Source: Acidobacteriota bacterium (GTDB taxonomy: Bacteria; Acidobacteriota; Thermoanaerobaculia; Thermoanaerobaculales; Sulfomarinibacteraceae). From it: a stretch of 49,768 nucleotides of DNA. The notes beneath the pieces were generated by a model that did no database searches, was not told the origin of the DNA, and saw only the letters and a list, made by a program, of their open reading frames with translations. This document shows, in pieces, positions 25,805 to 38,754 of this stretch; position 1 is the stretch's first letter; each line of letters opens with the position of its first letter. The translations under genes were made by a program, and so were the position numbers. Location of the stretch: NCBI GenBank assembly GCA_022340775.1, contig JAJDNH010000134.1:1-49768 (forward strand), written 5' to 3'.

Positions 25805-26212
25805 CCGGAGAGCGGCGGCGACCTCGGCCAGCAAGCGGTCGGGCCTGACAGGTTTCTGCAGGCCAGCCTCAGGCAGCAGGAGAGACTCCTCCACCCCGAA
25901 CGCCCGCACGAGCTTCCTGACCTCCTCATGGTCGAACGGGACGCCGCTTATCAGGAGCACGGGGACAGCCCGGTGCTGGGGGTTCGATCGAAGATCCACC
26001 AGGAGGTTGGCACCGGAATCTTTTCCCAGCTCGAGATCGAGGGTGATCAGGTCCGGCATGCCGCGAGAGAGGGCGGCGCGAGCTTCGGCGAGGTCACCCG
26101 CCACCTCGATCTCGTATCCAGCGGACTCCAGGACGCGAGCCAGCGAGTCGGCACAGGAAGGATCGTCCTCGACGACCAGGATCCTACGACGCGTGATCTC
26201 GTTCGGTATCAT
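25802..26212 (-). CDS. Single-domain response regulator (receiver only)
   Basis: The 136-residue protein is a stand-alone CheY-like receiver. It has the acidic pocket VVEDD (Glu15, Asp16, Asp17), probable phospho-acceptor Asp59 in LITLDLELG, Ser89 in LISG and Lys120 in QKP. There is no output domain, so it would act by protein contact or phosphate relay. The second of two nearby ATGs (26212) is preferred because GGAGG lies 7 bases before it; for the first (26218) the same site would abut the start codon. It is divergent from the molybdenum hydroxylase operon. No dedicated kinase is adjacent; the hybrid kinase at the window start is a distant possibility only. Its TAG stop is supplied by a repeat-element tip. 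Confidence 0.9.
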   Translation of the reverse strand: MIPNEITRRRILVVEDDPSCADSLARVLESAGYEIEVAGDLAEARAALSRGMPDLITLDLELGKDSGANLLVDLRSNPQHRAVPVLLISGVPFDHEEVRKLVRAFGVEESLLLPEAGLQKPVRPDRLLAEVAAALR

Positions 26213-26435
26213 CGCCATCCCTCCACCGTGCCGCCTCCGTGCTCTCTTCTCCGACCGGGACGCGCGGTGTCCCCGGTTCCGGGAACCTCGACACCCGCCA
26301 CCGTAGCCCCCCCCGCCGGCTGGAGGCCGGAAAACGTTGCTTCTGAGTCCGTGCACCAAGCCTACCACATGAGGATACAGGCCGGGGCGGCGCGGGTGCC
26401 GTGCAGGGCGGGTAAGATGGACATTGGAGGCCCCG

Positions 26436-29113
<2,678 letters not shown>

Positions 29114-29117
<4 letters not shown>

Positions 29118-32100
29118 GTGACCGCTTTCGCCCGCCCCCGTTCGCGACGCTGGCGTGCTGGATCCTGACCGACCTCGAACGCCGGCGGACGGTCCTCGAC
29201 CTGCCTGCCGAGCTGTGGCTGGTGGCGCCCGCCGAAGGGAACCTGCGGTTGCGAGCGGCGGGCACGGTTCGCGGCACGCCGTTCGGCGTCGCCGCCGGGC
29301 CCCACACCCAGCTCGCCGGAGGCATCGTTGCCTCCTGGCTGTGCGGCGCCCGCACCATCGAGCTCAAGACCGTGCAGCGGCGCGCGGTGGAGGTGAGTCG
29401 TCCATGCATCCGGATCCGTGACGAAGGCCTCAATGTTGAGTGGTCTCAGGAGCTGACGCCGGAGGCATCGTTCGACCAGTACTTGGACGCGTGGGTCCTC
29501 ATTCATGCCCTCCACCGGCGCCTCGGCTGGGCCGGTGACGGTCCCGAGACTGCCTTCGACGTCAGCGTGGGGTACGACCTCGAGGGCCTGCTGAGCACCC
29601 AGATGCAGCGCTTCCTGCAGCTGGTGGCTGACGCCGGACCGCGCTTGGAGCAGCGGCTGGCGACGCTGGGCGAGATGGCGCCCGACCTCGCTGATCTCGA
29701 GGTACCGCGGCGGCTGGCGGCCCACGCAACGATCTCGACGATGCACGGTTGTCCCCCTGACGAGATCGGGAGGATGGCCCGCCACCTGATGGAGGAGCAC
29801 CATCTATGCACACGGATCAAGCTGAACCCGACGCTGCTCGGGGCCGAGGCCGTGCGCGGACTGCTCCATGACCGTCTCGGCTTCGTCGGGCTCGAGCCCG
29901 ATGACGAGGCTTTCGCCAACGATCTCGACGTCGGCGAGGCGGCCGACTTGGTGCGGGAGATGGAGGCCGTAGCGAGGCAATGCGGGGTCGAGGCCGGCGT
30001 CAAGCTCTCCAATACCCTGCCCCTGCGCCACCGCGGCAACGTCTTCGCCGCCTCCGAGGAGAGGATGTACCTGTCGGGGCGCCCACTCCACCCGCTCACC
30101 GTGCAGGTCGCGGCCGAGGTGGTCTCGCGCCTCGGCCCGGGGCTCTCCATCTCTTTCTGCGGCGGCGCCGACGCCTTCAACGCCGCCGACCTGGTCGCCT
30201 GCGGGCTGACGCCGGTTACCGCGTGCTCGGACCTGTTGCGTCCAGGTGGGATCTCACGTCTCACACAGTACGTCGAGATGACGCGGCGGGAGATGGCGGT
30301 GCGCGGTGCCGTCGATCTGACCTCGTTCGTCCTGGCGACGGCCCGGCGAACCGGCTTCTCGGGTCAAGATGCCGCAGACGCCGCCGCGCACAACCTCGCG
30401 GCTTATGGGGTGCGGGTCCTCGACGACCCCGCCTACCGCAGCGACACCTATCACCGCACCGGCGCCAAGGGTCGGCGGACGCTGGGCGTCCTCGACTGCA
30501 TCGCGGCGCCGTGCGTCGAGGCCTGCGATATCGGCCAGCAGGTGCCGGAGTACATGCGCCGCGTGGCGGCCGGCGACACCGAAGGCGCCGCCGTCGTGAT
30601 CCGTGCCGACAACCCGTTGCCGGTGGTTCTCGGGCGTGCCTGCCATCACCCGTGCGAGGAGCGCTGCGTCAGGGGACACTACGACGAGCCGGTCGCGATC
30701 CGGGAGATCAAGCGCTTCGCTGTGGAGAGTGTGCGGTTGCCGGGCAAGGGACCGCCGCTGCGGGAAGGACCGCGCGTGGCCGTGATCGGCGGCGGCCCGT
30801 GCGGGCTGGCGGCGGCGTGGGAGCTGCGCCGCGCCGGGTTGCCGGTGACCGTGCTCGAGGCCCGGGAGGAGGCCGGAGGCATGGTGTCGGCGACCATTCC
30901 CGGCTTTCGCGCCCCGGCCGAGGCGGTCGAGCGCGATTTCCAGGCGCTAACGGCGGCGGGAGTCGAGATTCGACACGGTGTTCGCTTCGGGGTCGACGTC
31001 AGCCTCGAGGATCTCCGTGCGGACGGCTTCCAGAACGTGGTGCTGTCGGTCGGGGCGCAGCGGGGCGCCCGGCTCGGGATCCGGGGAGAGGACGCAGATG
31101 GTGTGTGGGACGGCCTCGAACTACTGCGGTGCGCAAGGCAGGGGCGGGCCGTGCCGCTCGGCCGATGCGTGGCCGTGATCGGCGGCGGCGACGTTGCCGT
31201 CGACTGCGCCCGCACCGCGCATCGTCTGGGCGCGGAGCGGGTGGAGCTGGTGTACCGCCGCCGGGTGGAACACATGCCGGCCCAGCTCGAGGAAGTAAGA
31301 GCGCTCGCCGAGGAGGGGATCGGAGTCCTCGAGCTCCTGGCACCACTGGGAATCGAAACGGACGACGGGCGAGTGTCGAGCCTCCGCTGCCAGCGCATGC
31401 GTGCCGGCGCCGCGGGCCCGGACGGGCGGCCACGCCCGGAGCCGGTTGCGGGTGAGACCGTGGAGCTTCCCGTCGACACTGTGGTGGTGGCGGTTGGCCA
31501 GAAGCTCGGCGCGGAGCTGGATGGGATCCCCGGTCTGGAACGGAATCGGGCGGGATGGGTCGAGGTCGACCCTGCTACCGGCCGCACGACGGTACCCGGC
31601 CTGTGGGCTGGCGGAGACTTGGTACGGGGGCCGGCCTCGATCGTGGCGGCGTGCGGCGACGGACGTCGTATCGCGGCCGACATCCTGCGCGAGGCCGGAG
31701 TCGCCGAGCCGGAGCCGGCGTCACCTCTCTGCGGCGACAGTCACCTGGTCCGACTGCTCGGCGAACGGGCGCGGCGGGTGCGCCGGGTCGAGGTGCGAGA
31801 GGTGCTGCCGGAGGATCGCGAGGGTTTCGGGGAGGTCGTGCTGGCCCTGTCCGCCCCGCAGGCGAGACAGGAGGCCGCACGGTGTGTCGAGTGCGACCTG
31901 GTGTGCTCGACGTGCGTAACGGTCTGCCCCAACCGTGCCTTCTTCACCTACGCGGTGGCTCCGTTCGAGGTCGAGTGGCCGAGGCTGCGGGTCAGGGCCG
32001 GGCGCCTCGAGCACGCCGGCCACGTCCGCCTGGGAGTTGCACAGGGGTACCAGGTGGCGGTTGTCAACGACCTCTGCAACGCCTGTGGCAACTGCACCGA

Positions 32101-32470
32101 GTTCTGTCCCACCGCCGGCGCTCCCGAGCGGGACAAGCCGCGCATCGTTCTCGATCCCTCGGCGTTCGACGCCCTGGATGACAACGTCGTCCTGCCCGGC
32201 TGGCGGGACGGCAGCCTGGAGCTCCGGGCCCGCTTTCGAGGCGCTGAGCACAGGCTGGCGTGGGGCACGCACCTCCACTACTCGGGGCCCTGGGTCGTGG
32301 CCGAGCTGGAGCCGGAATCCGCTCAGATGACGTCGGTGAGCGCCTTACAGGCAGCTCCGGACGGTGCCGATGTTGACTGGGAGCCGTGCCTGGTCCTGCT
32401 GGCGCTGGGACGCGGTGTCCTTGCCTCGGCGCCGGGCCTGCTTGCTGCGGAAGAGTTGACACGATCTTGA
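29114..32470 (+). CDS. ygfK: YgfK-type Fe-S flavoprotein (putative selenate reductase family)
   Basis: The 1118-residue protein combines several modules. About 1-480 resembles a dihydroorotate dehydrogenase-like barrel (GTPFGVAAGPHTQL, CGARTIELKTV). About 485-590 holds a GltD-like Cys cluster (APCVEAC, CHHPCEERC). About 590-890 has FAD and NAD(P) Rossmann motifs (VIGGGPCGLAAAWEL and VIGGGDVAVDCART). About 950-1040 has two ferredoxin-like Cys groups (CSTCVTVCPN and CNACGNCTEFCP). The order and size fit YgfK, slightly longer than the roughly 1030-residue E. coli protein. In purine-degrading clusters it is the probable reductant partner; the selenate reductase label comes from family naming and is unproven. 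The GTG start overlaps the stop of the hydroxylase gene (GTGA), with GGAGG upstream. Confidence 0.9.
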
Positions 32471-32518
32471 CGGCCACGGGCTGTCACCCGGCCCGACTCA
32501 TGCGTTATCGTTGATGCC

Positions 32519-33910
32519 GTGAGAACCCGGCTCCTCAACCTGAGAGTCCCGGCCGGCGGCAACGAGCGTCGCGCCGCCGAGCTGCTCCTGGAGGAGGGGC
32601 GGATTGCCGCCGTCCTCGATCCGGGAGCCGAGGCGAGCGCCGAAGAGGTCGTCGACCTCGGCGGCGCGCTGGTGCTTCCCGGTGCGATCGACTGCCATGT
32701 CCACTTCGACGATCCCGGCTTCACCGAGCGAGAGGACTTCGCGACCGGCACGAGAGCGGCGGCGGCGGGCGGAGTCACCTGTGTCTGCGACATGCCGTGC
32801 ACATCGTTACCCCCGGTGACCGATGTCGAGACCCTCGAGGCCAAGCTGGCAGTGATTCGGCCCAAGGCGCTGGTCGATTACATGCTGTGGGGTGGCGTCT
32901 CGGCCAACCTCCTCGACTCACGCGGCTGGGCGTGCAGGCTCGAGGAGCTCGTGGCGGCCGGCGTGGCCGCGATCAAGGTCTACCTGCTCTCAGGGATGGA
33001 GACGTTCCGCGACCTCGACGCCGACGAGATGCGTCGGGTCCTCGAGGCGACGGCCCGCCTCGGAGTGCCGGTCGGGGTTCATGCCGAGGACCGGGCATTG
33101 GTCGCGGAGCTGACGGCAGCCGCTCGCGCTCGCGGCGGCGACGGCCCCCGCGACTATGCGGCGAGTCGCCCGGCCGAGGCCGAGGTGCGTGCGGTCGAGA
33201 CCGTCATCGGACTTTGCCGGGCTACCGGCGCCAGGGCTCATATCGTTCATCTCGCTTCCGGCCGGGCGCTCGACCTGGTGACAGCGGCTCGGGAGGAGCG
33301 TCTGCTGCTGTCCGCGGAAACCTGTCCCCACTTCCTCGCCCACACCGCGGCTGACTTCGAGCGGCTTGGCTCGCAGCTCAAGACCGCACCCGTCGTCAAG
33401 TCGGCCGAGGACCGCGACCGGCTGTGGCGCGGCCTCGCGGACGGCGAGCTGCAGCTGGTGGCCTCCGACCACGCTGCCGGGGTGTGGCCCGAGGAGAAGA
33501 GCACCGGCTCGATCTGGACCGACTACGGCGGTGTACCGGGCGTCGAGCTGATGCTTCCGTACCTGTTCTCGGAAGGTGTGCAGCGTGGCCGTCTGACCCT
33601 CGAGAGACTGGTTGAGGTGGTGTCGACTGCGCCCGCCGAGCTGCTTGGCGTCGGCCACAGGAAGGGCAGGCTGCAGGCGGGCCTGGATGCGGATCTGGCG
33701 GTCCTCGACGAGCAGGCCGAGTGGACCGTGCGTGCCGCCGGGCTGCACAACAAGAACCGCTACACGCCGCTCGAGGGCTGGGCGTTCACTGGCCGCGTGC
33801 GAGAGACCTGGGTGCGAGGCCGCCGTGTTTTCGCTGGTGACATGAATGGGGGAGAGTGGTTTGCGGTACCTCCAGCGGGACGCTGGATCCGACGCGGAGT
33901 CGAGGCATGA
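32519..33910 (+). CDS. allB: AllB-like cyclic amidohydrolase (allantoinase / hydantoinase)
   Basis: The 463-residue protein is a cyclic amidohydrolase with a two-metal site: His-x-His in DCHVHFDDPG, the carbamylated Lys in AIKVYL, His in GVHAED, His in HIVHLAS and Asp in ASDHA. Blocks such as DYAASRP, AETCPHFLAHT and the closing NKNRYTPLEGW resemble allantoinase AllB more than dihydroorotase. It should open a five- or six-membered ring amide such as allantoin or a hydantoin; in related purine clusters this position is filled by hyuA. The GTG start has no strong ribosome site, and the 48-base gap after ygfK suggests cotranscription. The product of this step in the present pathway is not determined by sequence. 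Confidence 0.87.
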   Translation: MRTRLLNLRVPAGGNERRAAELLLEEGRIAAVLDPGAEASAEEVVDLGGALVLPGAIDCHVHFDDPGFTEREDFATGTRAAAAGGVTCVCDMPCTSLPPVTDVETLEAKLAVIRPKALVDYMLWGGVSANLLDSRGWACRLEELVAAGVAAIKVYLLSGMETFRDLDADEMRRVLEATARLGVPVGVHAEDRALVAELTAAARARGGDGPRDYAASRPAEAEVRAVETVIGLCRATGARAHIVHLASGRALDLVTAAREERLLLSAETCPHFLAHTAADFERLGSQLKTAPVVKSAEDRDRLWRGLADGELQLVASDHAAGVWPEEKSTGSIWTDYGGVPGVELMLPYLFSEGVQRGRLTLERLVEVVSTAPAELLGVGHRKGRLQAGLDADLAVLDEQAEWTVRAAGLHNKNRYTPLEGWAFTGRVRETWVRGRRVFAGDMNGGEWFAVPPAGRWIRRGVEA

Positions 33911-35241
33911 GCACGGTCACTATCGCTGGTCCCGGGATCGTCGTGACCGCTTTCGCCGACGGCCAGGTGCTCGAGCGGGCCGGCGTGGCGTGGGAGGGCG
34001 AGCGTGTGGTCGGAGTCGGTCCGATGTCGAAACTGGTCCGTGCCTTCCCAGGGGCGGCCCGGCTGGACGTCCGCGACGGCCTGATCCTCCCCGGCCTGAT
34101 CAACCTCCACCACCACTTCTACTCGGCCCTGGCGCGGGGGCTAGACCCGGGCAGACCGCTGGCCACCTTCGGTGAGGTGCTCGAGGGCCTGTGGTGGCGG
34201 TTCGATCGCGCCCTCGGTCCGGAGACCGTGCGGCTGTCGGCGGCACTGTCGGCGGCGGAGTGCATCGCCAGCGGCTGTACCACCGTGTTCGATCACCACT
34301 CGTCGCCCTCGTGCCTGCACGGGAGCCTGGACCTGGTGGCGGCCGCCGTGAGGGAAGCTGGGATCGCCGCGGTGCTGTGCTACGAGGCGAGCGACCGCAA
34401 CGGTCACCGGGAGGCGCTGACCGGGCTCAAGGAGACCCTCGACTTCGCGTCCCGTCATTGCGACGACCCACACCTGCGCGGAATGGTCGGGCTGCACGCC
34501 TCGTTCACGGTTGCAGACAGCACGTTGCGCAGCGCGGCGCGGCGGCGTCCGGCTGGCACCGGTGTGCACCTGCACGTCGCCGAGGGCCGTCTCGATGTTG
34601 ACGCCTCGCGCCAAAGCTATGGAGCCCACCCGGTCGAGCGACTGGTGACCGCCGGTCTGCTCGACCAGAACGCCTTGCTCGCCCACGGCGTCCACCTCGA
34701 CAGGAGGGCGCTGGAGGCCGTGGCAGCGGCGGGCGCCGTGATCGTTCACAACCCCGAGTCGAACGCCAACAACGGTGTCGGCCGCCTGGACGTGGCCGGC
34801 GCAGTTCGGCTGGGGTGTGCGGTCGGGCTAGGGACCGACGGCATGTCGTCGAGCATCCTACGGTCCCTTCGCGCCGCATTCCTCGGTGCGCGGGCGGGCG
34901 CTCGAGATCCGTCTGCCGGCTTCGAAGCCGTACCGTCGCTGCTGGCTACCAACGCCGCATTCGCCGCACGCGTCTTCGGCGAGCCGCTGCTGGGCACGCT
35001 CGAGGTTGGAGCGCCCGCCGACCTCACGGTCCTCGGTGGAAAGCCGCCGACCCCGGTCACAGCAGGCAACCTTTTCTCGCACCTTGTTTACGGTGCGGCG
35101 GAGGGACCCGTGTGTCACACCGTCGCTCGCGGGCGGGTCCTGCTGCGCGACTTCCGACACGTGACGCTCGACCCGACATCCCTGGCCCACCTGGCGCGTC
35201 AGGCTACGCCGACCCTGTGGCAGCGCTTTCAGTCTCTTTAG
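33907..35241 (+). CDS. ssnA: SsnA-type putative aminohydrolase
   Basis: The 444-residue protein is a metal-dependent amidohydrolase of the SsnA family and has the family length (about 442 in E. coli). Metal-site residues are His-x-His in LINLHHHFYSAL, His in VHLHVAEG, His in AHGVHLD and Asp in LGTDGMSS; NPESNANNGVG is typical. The likely reaction is deamination or dechlorination-like hydrolysis of a ring-bearing amine, with guanine-related substrates possible; substrate proof is lacking for the family as far as I know. The ATG overlaps the stop of the preceding amidohydrolase gene (ATGA). Its TAG stop codon is the first three bases of a terminal inverted repeat of the intergenic element. Confidence 0.9.
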   Translation: MSTVTIAGPGIVVTAFADGQVLERAGVAWEGERVVGVGPMSKLVRAFPGAARLDVRDGLILPGLINLHHHFYSALARGLDPGRPLATFGEVLEGLWWRFDRALGPETVRLSAALSAAECIASGCTTVFDHHSSPSCLHGSLDLVAAAVREAGIAAVLCYEASDRNGHREALTGLKETLDFASRHCDDPHLRGMVGLHASFTVADSTLRSAARRRPAGTGVHLHVAEGRLDVDASRQSYGAHPVERLVTAGLLDQNALLAHGVHLDRRALEAVAAAGAVIVHNPESNANNGVGRLDVAGAVRLGCAVGLGTDGMSSSILRSLRAAFLGARAGARDPSAGFEAVPSLLATNAAFAARVFGEPLLGTLEVGAPADLTVLGGKPPTPVTAGNLFSHLVYGAAEGPVCHTVARGRVLLRDFRHVTLDPTSLAHLARQATPTLWQRFQSL

Positions 35242-35422
35242 CTCGCATCATTCACTCGCAATCTACTGCGACCGGCGATACGCCAGCCATCGCTGTGCTC
35301 TTCACGTTTCGGTGTCCTCAACATACCTTCCAGGTATGCCTCCGGCGCCTTGACGCTCAGATCCCAGCGCTGCCAAGCGTCTCGCGGGTCTTGCTACGAT
35401 CGCTCATGAATGCCGCGGGCTG
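35239..35422 (+). repeat. Intergenic palindromic element, copy B
   Basis: The left end TAGCTCGCATCATTC, then TCGCAATCTACTGCGACC, is nearly identical to copy A. The right end GCTACGATCGCTCATGAAT matches copy A exactly over most of its length and finishes GCGGGCTG, so its tip reads CAG rather than TAG on the minus strand; no minus-strand gene ends there. The middle is shorter and diverged, but it keeps the shared CGATACG, TCACGTTTCG and the central dyad. The left TAG is the stop codon of ssnA. The element lies between two plus-strand genes. Confidence 0.85.
35322..35338. repeat. Central dyad of element copy B
   Basis: CATACCT and AGGTATG pair perfectly around TCC. Relative to copy A (CGTACCTGCAGGTACG) the second base pair has changed from G-C to A-T on both arms, a compensated change that keeps the dyad intact. 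Confidence 0.8.
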
Positions 35423-35446
35423 ACCGGACCCCGGCTAGGTGGGGAC

Positions 35447-35488
35447 AACCTAATCACCTAATTACGTAATAACTTAGTAACTTTTGTG
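35447..35488. repeat. AT-rich degenerate octamer array
   Basis: Five successive eight-base blocks (CCTAATCA, CCTAATTA, CGTAATAA, CTTAGTAA, CTTTTGTG) form a short A/T-rich island in a very GC-rich genome, between element copy B and the 80-residue gene. Each of the first four ends in A with a T three to five bases before it. It may host a promoter, and it resembles in period the arrays at 41921 and 47206, though base composition differs. Confidence 0.5.
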
Positions 35489-35625
35489 CTTACCCGTGAT
35501 GATCTCCGTCACCTTGTCGGCCAATTCGGTGGGCGGTACCCAGTGCGCGGTCCCGGGTGTATCATGGGCACACAAAATCGTGCCGAAGCCCGGGAGCTCC
35601 GGAGCGACCCGAGGGGAGGTTGGTT

Positions 35626-35868
35626 GTGACGCCGATGTTGCTCGTCGCATACGTGGCGGCCGGGGCCGTGGTCGCCGGCGCTGCGTTTCTCGCTTTCAGG
35701 CTCATCCGTCCAGCTGTGGGACGGAAGGCCAGGAGGTGGGTGGAGCGGTCCGACGTAGACCGGCGCCAACACAGAGTGCCGGTACCTAAGGAGCGCCGCA
35801 AGGGACCCCGACGCCAGGCGGACATCGCCAAGCGGTTTCTCGACCGCGTCGAGAGGCGAGATCCGTAG
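35626..35868 (+). CDS. Small single-span membrane protein with basic tail
   Basis: This 80-residue protein has one hydrophobic helix (about residues 4-24, LLVAYVAAGAVVAGAAFLAF) followed by a strongly basic tail containing ERRKGPRRQADIAKRFLD. By the positive-inside rule the tail is cytoplasmic. I do not recognise a family. The GTG is chosen because GGGGAGG ends 6 bases before it; an ATG nine bases later is possible. It stands alone between ssnA and the convergent copper ATPase gene, so context gives no functional hint. Confidence 0.6.
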   Translation: MTPMLLVAYVAAGAVVAGAAFLAFRLIRPAVGRKARRWVERSDVDRRQHRVPVPKERRKGPRRQADIAKRFLDRVERRDP

Positions 35869-35881
35869 CCGGCGGCACCGG

Positions 35882-35922
35882 CTGAGAGCTGCCTCAAACC
35901 GCTCCGCCTGCGGTCATCTCAG
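35882..35922. terminator. Nested hairpin between convergent genes
   Basis: An outer pair CTGAGA/TCTCAG encloses an inner stem ACCGC/GCGGT with a seven-base loop. It sits between the 80-residue gene and the stop of the copper ATPase gene, overlapping that stop. There is no T tract, so this is only a candidate bidirectional terminator. Confidence 0.35.
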
Positions 35923-38381
35923 ACTTCGCTACGGCGCAGCCTCAGGGCGTTGCTGACTACCGAGACCGAGCTGAAGCTCATCGCCGCCGCGGCGATGATC
36001 GGCGACAGCAGCAGCCCGAAGAACGGGTAGAGGATGCCGGCCGCGATCGGCACGCCGACGGAGTTGTAGGCAAACGCCCAGAACAGGTTCTGCCTGATGT
36101 TGCGCATGGTGGCGCGGGACAGCCGCCGGGCGCGCACGATGCCGCCCAGGTCACCCTTGACCAGGGTCACGCCGGCGCTCTCCATGGCGACGTCGGTGCC
36201 GGTCCCCATGGCGATGCCGACCTGCGCCTGGGCCAGGGCGGGGGCATCGTTGATGCCGTCGCCGGCCATCGCGACCGTCCGCCCCTCGCCCTGCAGGCGC
36301 TTCACGACGTCGGCCTTCTGGTCGGGCAGGACCTCGGCGATCACCTCGTCGATGCCGAGCTTGCCGGCCACCGCCTCTGCGGTCGTCCGGCTGTCGCCGG
36401 TCAGCATCACGACCCGCAGCTGCTCCTCGTGCAGCTCCCGAATCGCCTGCGGAGTGGTCTCCTTGACCGGGTCGGCGACGCCGACCAGTCCGGCCGCCGC
36501 GCCGTCGACGGCCACGAAAATGACCGTCTGGCCGTCGATCCGGAGCGCTTCCGCACGCTCGGTGAAGGCGCCGGGGTCAGCGCCAAGCTGCTCCATAAGA
36601 GCCTGGTTGCCGACCGCAACGTTCCGTCCGGACACCTTGCCGATGACGCCCTTGCCGGTGACGGAGTCGAAGCCCGAGGCCTCGGATAGGCTGAGCTCAC
36701 GCTGCGTGGCGCCCTCGACGATCGCCTCGGCAAGAGGGTGCTCGCTGCCGCGTTCGAGGCTGGCGACCAGTCCCAACAGCTGGTCCTCAGTGACGGTTGC
36801 CACCGCGACGATGGTCTGCAACTTCGGGCTGCCCTCGGTCAGGGTGCCGGTCTTGTCAACGACCAGGGTGTCGACCTGGCGCAGGACCTCGATCGCCTCG
36901 GCGTTCTTGAACAGGACGCCGACGGTGGCCCCCTTGCCGGTCGCCACCATGATCGACATCGGCGTTGCCAGGCCGAGTGCGCAGGGGCAGGCGATGATCA
37001 GGACCGCGACGGCGTTGATTAGGGCGTGGGCCATCCTGGGATCGGGACCCCACAGGCCCCAGATGATGAACGTGATTACTGCGGCCGCGACCACGGTCGG
37101 CACGAAGTACCCGGCCACCTGGTCGGCGAGCTTCTGGATTGGGGCCCGGCTGCGCTGCGCCTCCGAGACCATCTGCACGATCCGGGACAGCAGCGTGTCT
37201 GCGCCGACCTTGTCGGCGCGGATCACCAGGCCGCCAGTGCGGTTGAGGGTCGCTCCGATCACGCCGTCTCCGGCGCTCTTGGTGACCGGGATCGGCTCGC
37301 CGGTGATCATTGCCTCGTCGACCGAGCTGCCGCCGTCGATGACGATGCCGTCGACGGGCACCTTCTCGCCCGGGCGAACGCGGAGCCGGTCTCCGACCTG
37401 GACGGACTCCAGGGGAACGTCCTCCTCGGTTCCGTCGTCGTTGATCCGGCGGGCGGTCTTGGGTGCAAGGCCCAGCAGTGCCTTGATCGCGGCGCCGGTG
37501 CGGTTGCGCGCCCTGAGCTCCAGCACCTGTCCCAGGAGCACCAGGGTGACGATGACCGCGGCCGCCTCGAAGTAGACGGCGACGTTGCCCTCGGCGTCGC
37601 GGAACGACGGCGGGAAGAGGTCGGGAAACAGGCCCGCCACCAGACTGTAGAGGTAGGCGACGCCGGTGCCGAGCGCGATCAGGGTGAACATGTTCAGCGA
37701 GCGGTTGAGAACCGACTGCCAGCCGCGGACGAAGAAGGGCCAGCCACCCCACAGCACGACTGGTGTGGAGAGCAGTAACTCCAGGTAGACCAGGACCTGC
37801 TTGGGGATGGCCCCTGTGCCCACCAGTCCCGGGACCAGATCGGCCATGGCCATCAGAAAGACCGGTACCGAAAGTGCGAGGCTGACCCAGAACCGTCGCC
37901 GCATGTCCACGAGCTCCGCGCTCTCCTCCTCGTCGACGGCGACGGCGCGCGGCTCAAGCGCCATGCCGCAGATCGGACAGCTGCCGGGCTCGCCGCGGAC
38001 CACCTCGGGGTGCATCGGGCATGTGTACTCGACCTTGCTTGTTGACGTGGCCGGCACAACCGGCTCCAGGGCCATACCGCATTTGGGACACGAGCCCGGC
38101 TCGTCGGAGCGCACCTCTGGGTGCATGGGACAGGTGTACTGGACAACGGCCGGGATCTCGCAGATCAAGCAGCTTTTTCCGCCACGGGCCGACTCGGCCG
38201 TTTCCGCGGCGTCGTGGGCTTGATCCTCTCCTGCGGCCGCCTCGGTGTACGTCTCGGGTGCTTCCTGGAACTTCTCGAGGCACGAGGCGGAGCAGAAGTA
38301 GACCGTCCTGCCATCGTGCTCGAGCCGGTGCTCGGTCGTGTCGGGATCGACCTTCATGCCGCAGACGGGATCTCTTGCCAT
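35919..38381 (-). CDS. copA: Copper-translocating P1B-type ATPase with YHS and two heavy-metal-binding domains
   Basis: The 820-residue protein has a YHS domain (about 4-45, DPVCGM and [10 protein letters not shown]), then two copies of the YTCPMHPEV...CPxCGM heavy-metal-binding motif (about 83-108 and 119-144), and a full P-type ATPase core: TGEP (360-363), CPC (465-467) in the transport helix, phosphorylated Asp509 in DKTGTLT, SEHPLAE, and [11 protein letters not shown] pumps with this core export Cu(I) or Ag(I). The usual CxxC HMA domain is absent; the N-terminal modules replace it. The ATG at 38381 is preferred because AAAGGGG precedes it; an upstream TTG (38402) overlaps the preceding gene's stop. 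It is the last gene of the minus-strand copper operon. Confidence 0.93.
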   Translation of the reverse strand: MARDPVCGMKVDPDTTEHRLEHDGRTVYFCSASCLEKFQEAPETYTEAAAGEDQAHDAAETAESARGGKSCLICEIPAVVQYTCPMHPEVRSDEPGSCPKCGMALEPVVPATSTSKVEYTCPMHPEVVRGEPGSCPICGMALEPRAVAVDEEESAELVDMRRRFWVSLALSVPVFLMAMADLVPGLVGTGAIPKQVLVYLELLLSTPVVLWGGWPFFVRGWQSVLNRSLNMFTLIALGTGVAYLYSLVAGLFPDLFPPSFRDAEGNVAVYFEAAAVIVTLVLLGQVLELRARNRTGAAIKALLGLAPKTARRINDDGTEEDVPLESVQVGDRLRVRPGEKVPVDGIVIDGGSSVDEAMITGEPIPVTKSAGDGVIGATLNRTGGLVIRADKVGADTLLSRIVQMVSEAQRSRAPIQKLADQVAGYFVPTVVAAAVITFIIWGLWGPDPRMAHALINAVAVLIIACPCALGLATPMSIMVATGKGATVGVLFKNAEAIEVLRQVDTLVVDKTGTLTEGSPKLQTIVAVATVTEDQLLGLVASLERGSEHPLAEAIVEGATQRELSLSEASGFDSVTGKGVIGKVSGRNVAVGNQALMEQLGADPGAFTERAEALRIDGQTVIFVAVDGAAAGLVGVADPVKETTPQAIRELHEEQLRVVMLTGDSRTTAEAVAGKLGIDEVIAEVLPDQKADVVKRLQGEGRTVAMAGDGINDAPALAQAQVGIAMGTGTDVAMESAGVTLVKGDLGGIVRARRLSRATMRNIRQNLFWAFAYNSVGVPIAAGILYPFFGLLLSPIIAAAAMSFSSVSVVSNALRLRRSEV

Positions 38382-38398
38382 CGGTCGGTCCCCTTTCT

Positions 38399-38743
38399 TC
38401 AACGTTGCAGTGCCTCGGAGTCTTCGACTCCGTTGCGAATCTTGACGGCCCTTTCGACGGGGGTGACGAACACGATGCCGTCTCCGGGATCGCCGGTACG
38501 GGCTGTTCGGACGATGATCTGAACGGCCTCTTCCGAGAAGGCGTCCTCACAGACTACCTCGATTTTGGCCACCTCGGGAGTCTTGCGAAGCTCGCTTGGC
38601 GCCAGGGTGAACAGGTAGGGCTCGTAGCCGTAGCCCACGCCATGCACCCTGGTGGCGGTGATTCCCGGCGCTCCAGACGTGCGAAGCGCACGGATGACCT
38701 CATCGACCTTCGAAATGCGGAGATATGCCTTGATCTCTTTCAC
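38399..38743 (-). CDS. PII-like signalling protein of the metal-efflux-associated type
   Basis: The 114-residue protein has the PII fold signature: [19 protein letters not shown] at the start, [24 protein letters not shown] in the middle and [19 protein letters not shown] at the end. The T-loop region (about 36-58) lacks the uridylylated Tyr of GlnB/GlnK. PII homologues encoded beside heavy-metal RND pumps form a recognised separate group; their ligand and target are not settled to my knowledge. The GTG start has GGGAG 6 bases upstream. It is 11 bases after cusA and 17 bases before copA, so it is cotranscribed with both and could tune one of the pumps in response to nucleotide or metal. Confidence 0.87.
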   Translation of the reverse strand: MKEIKAYLRISKVDEVIRALRTSGAPGITATRVHGVGYGYEPYLFTLAPSELRKTPEVAKIEVVCEDAFSEEAVQIIVRTARTGDPGDGIVFVTPVERAVKIRNGVEDSEALQR

Positions 38744-38754
38744 GGGTTCTCCCT

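Noticed and set aside
26213-26435. Riboswitch (for example a molybdenum-cofactor type) before the hydroxylase operon
   Set aside because: I could find no conserved stem arrangement in the 223-base divergent gap; no convincing promoter was seen either.
35242-35488. CRISPR or phage attachment site near the repeat-rich gap after ssnA
   Set aside because: No regular repeat-spacer pattern, no cas genes, no integrase and no flanking duplication; the repeats belong to the dispersed element and the octamer array.
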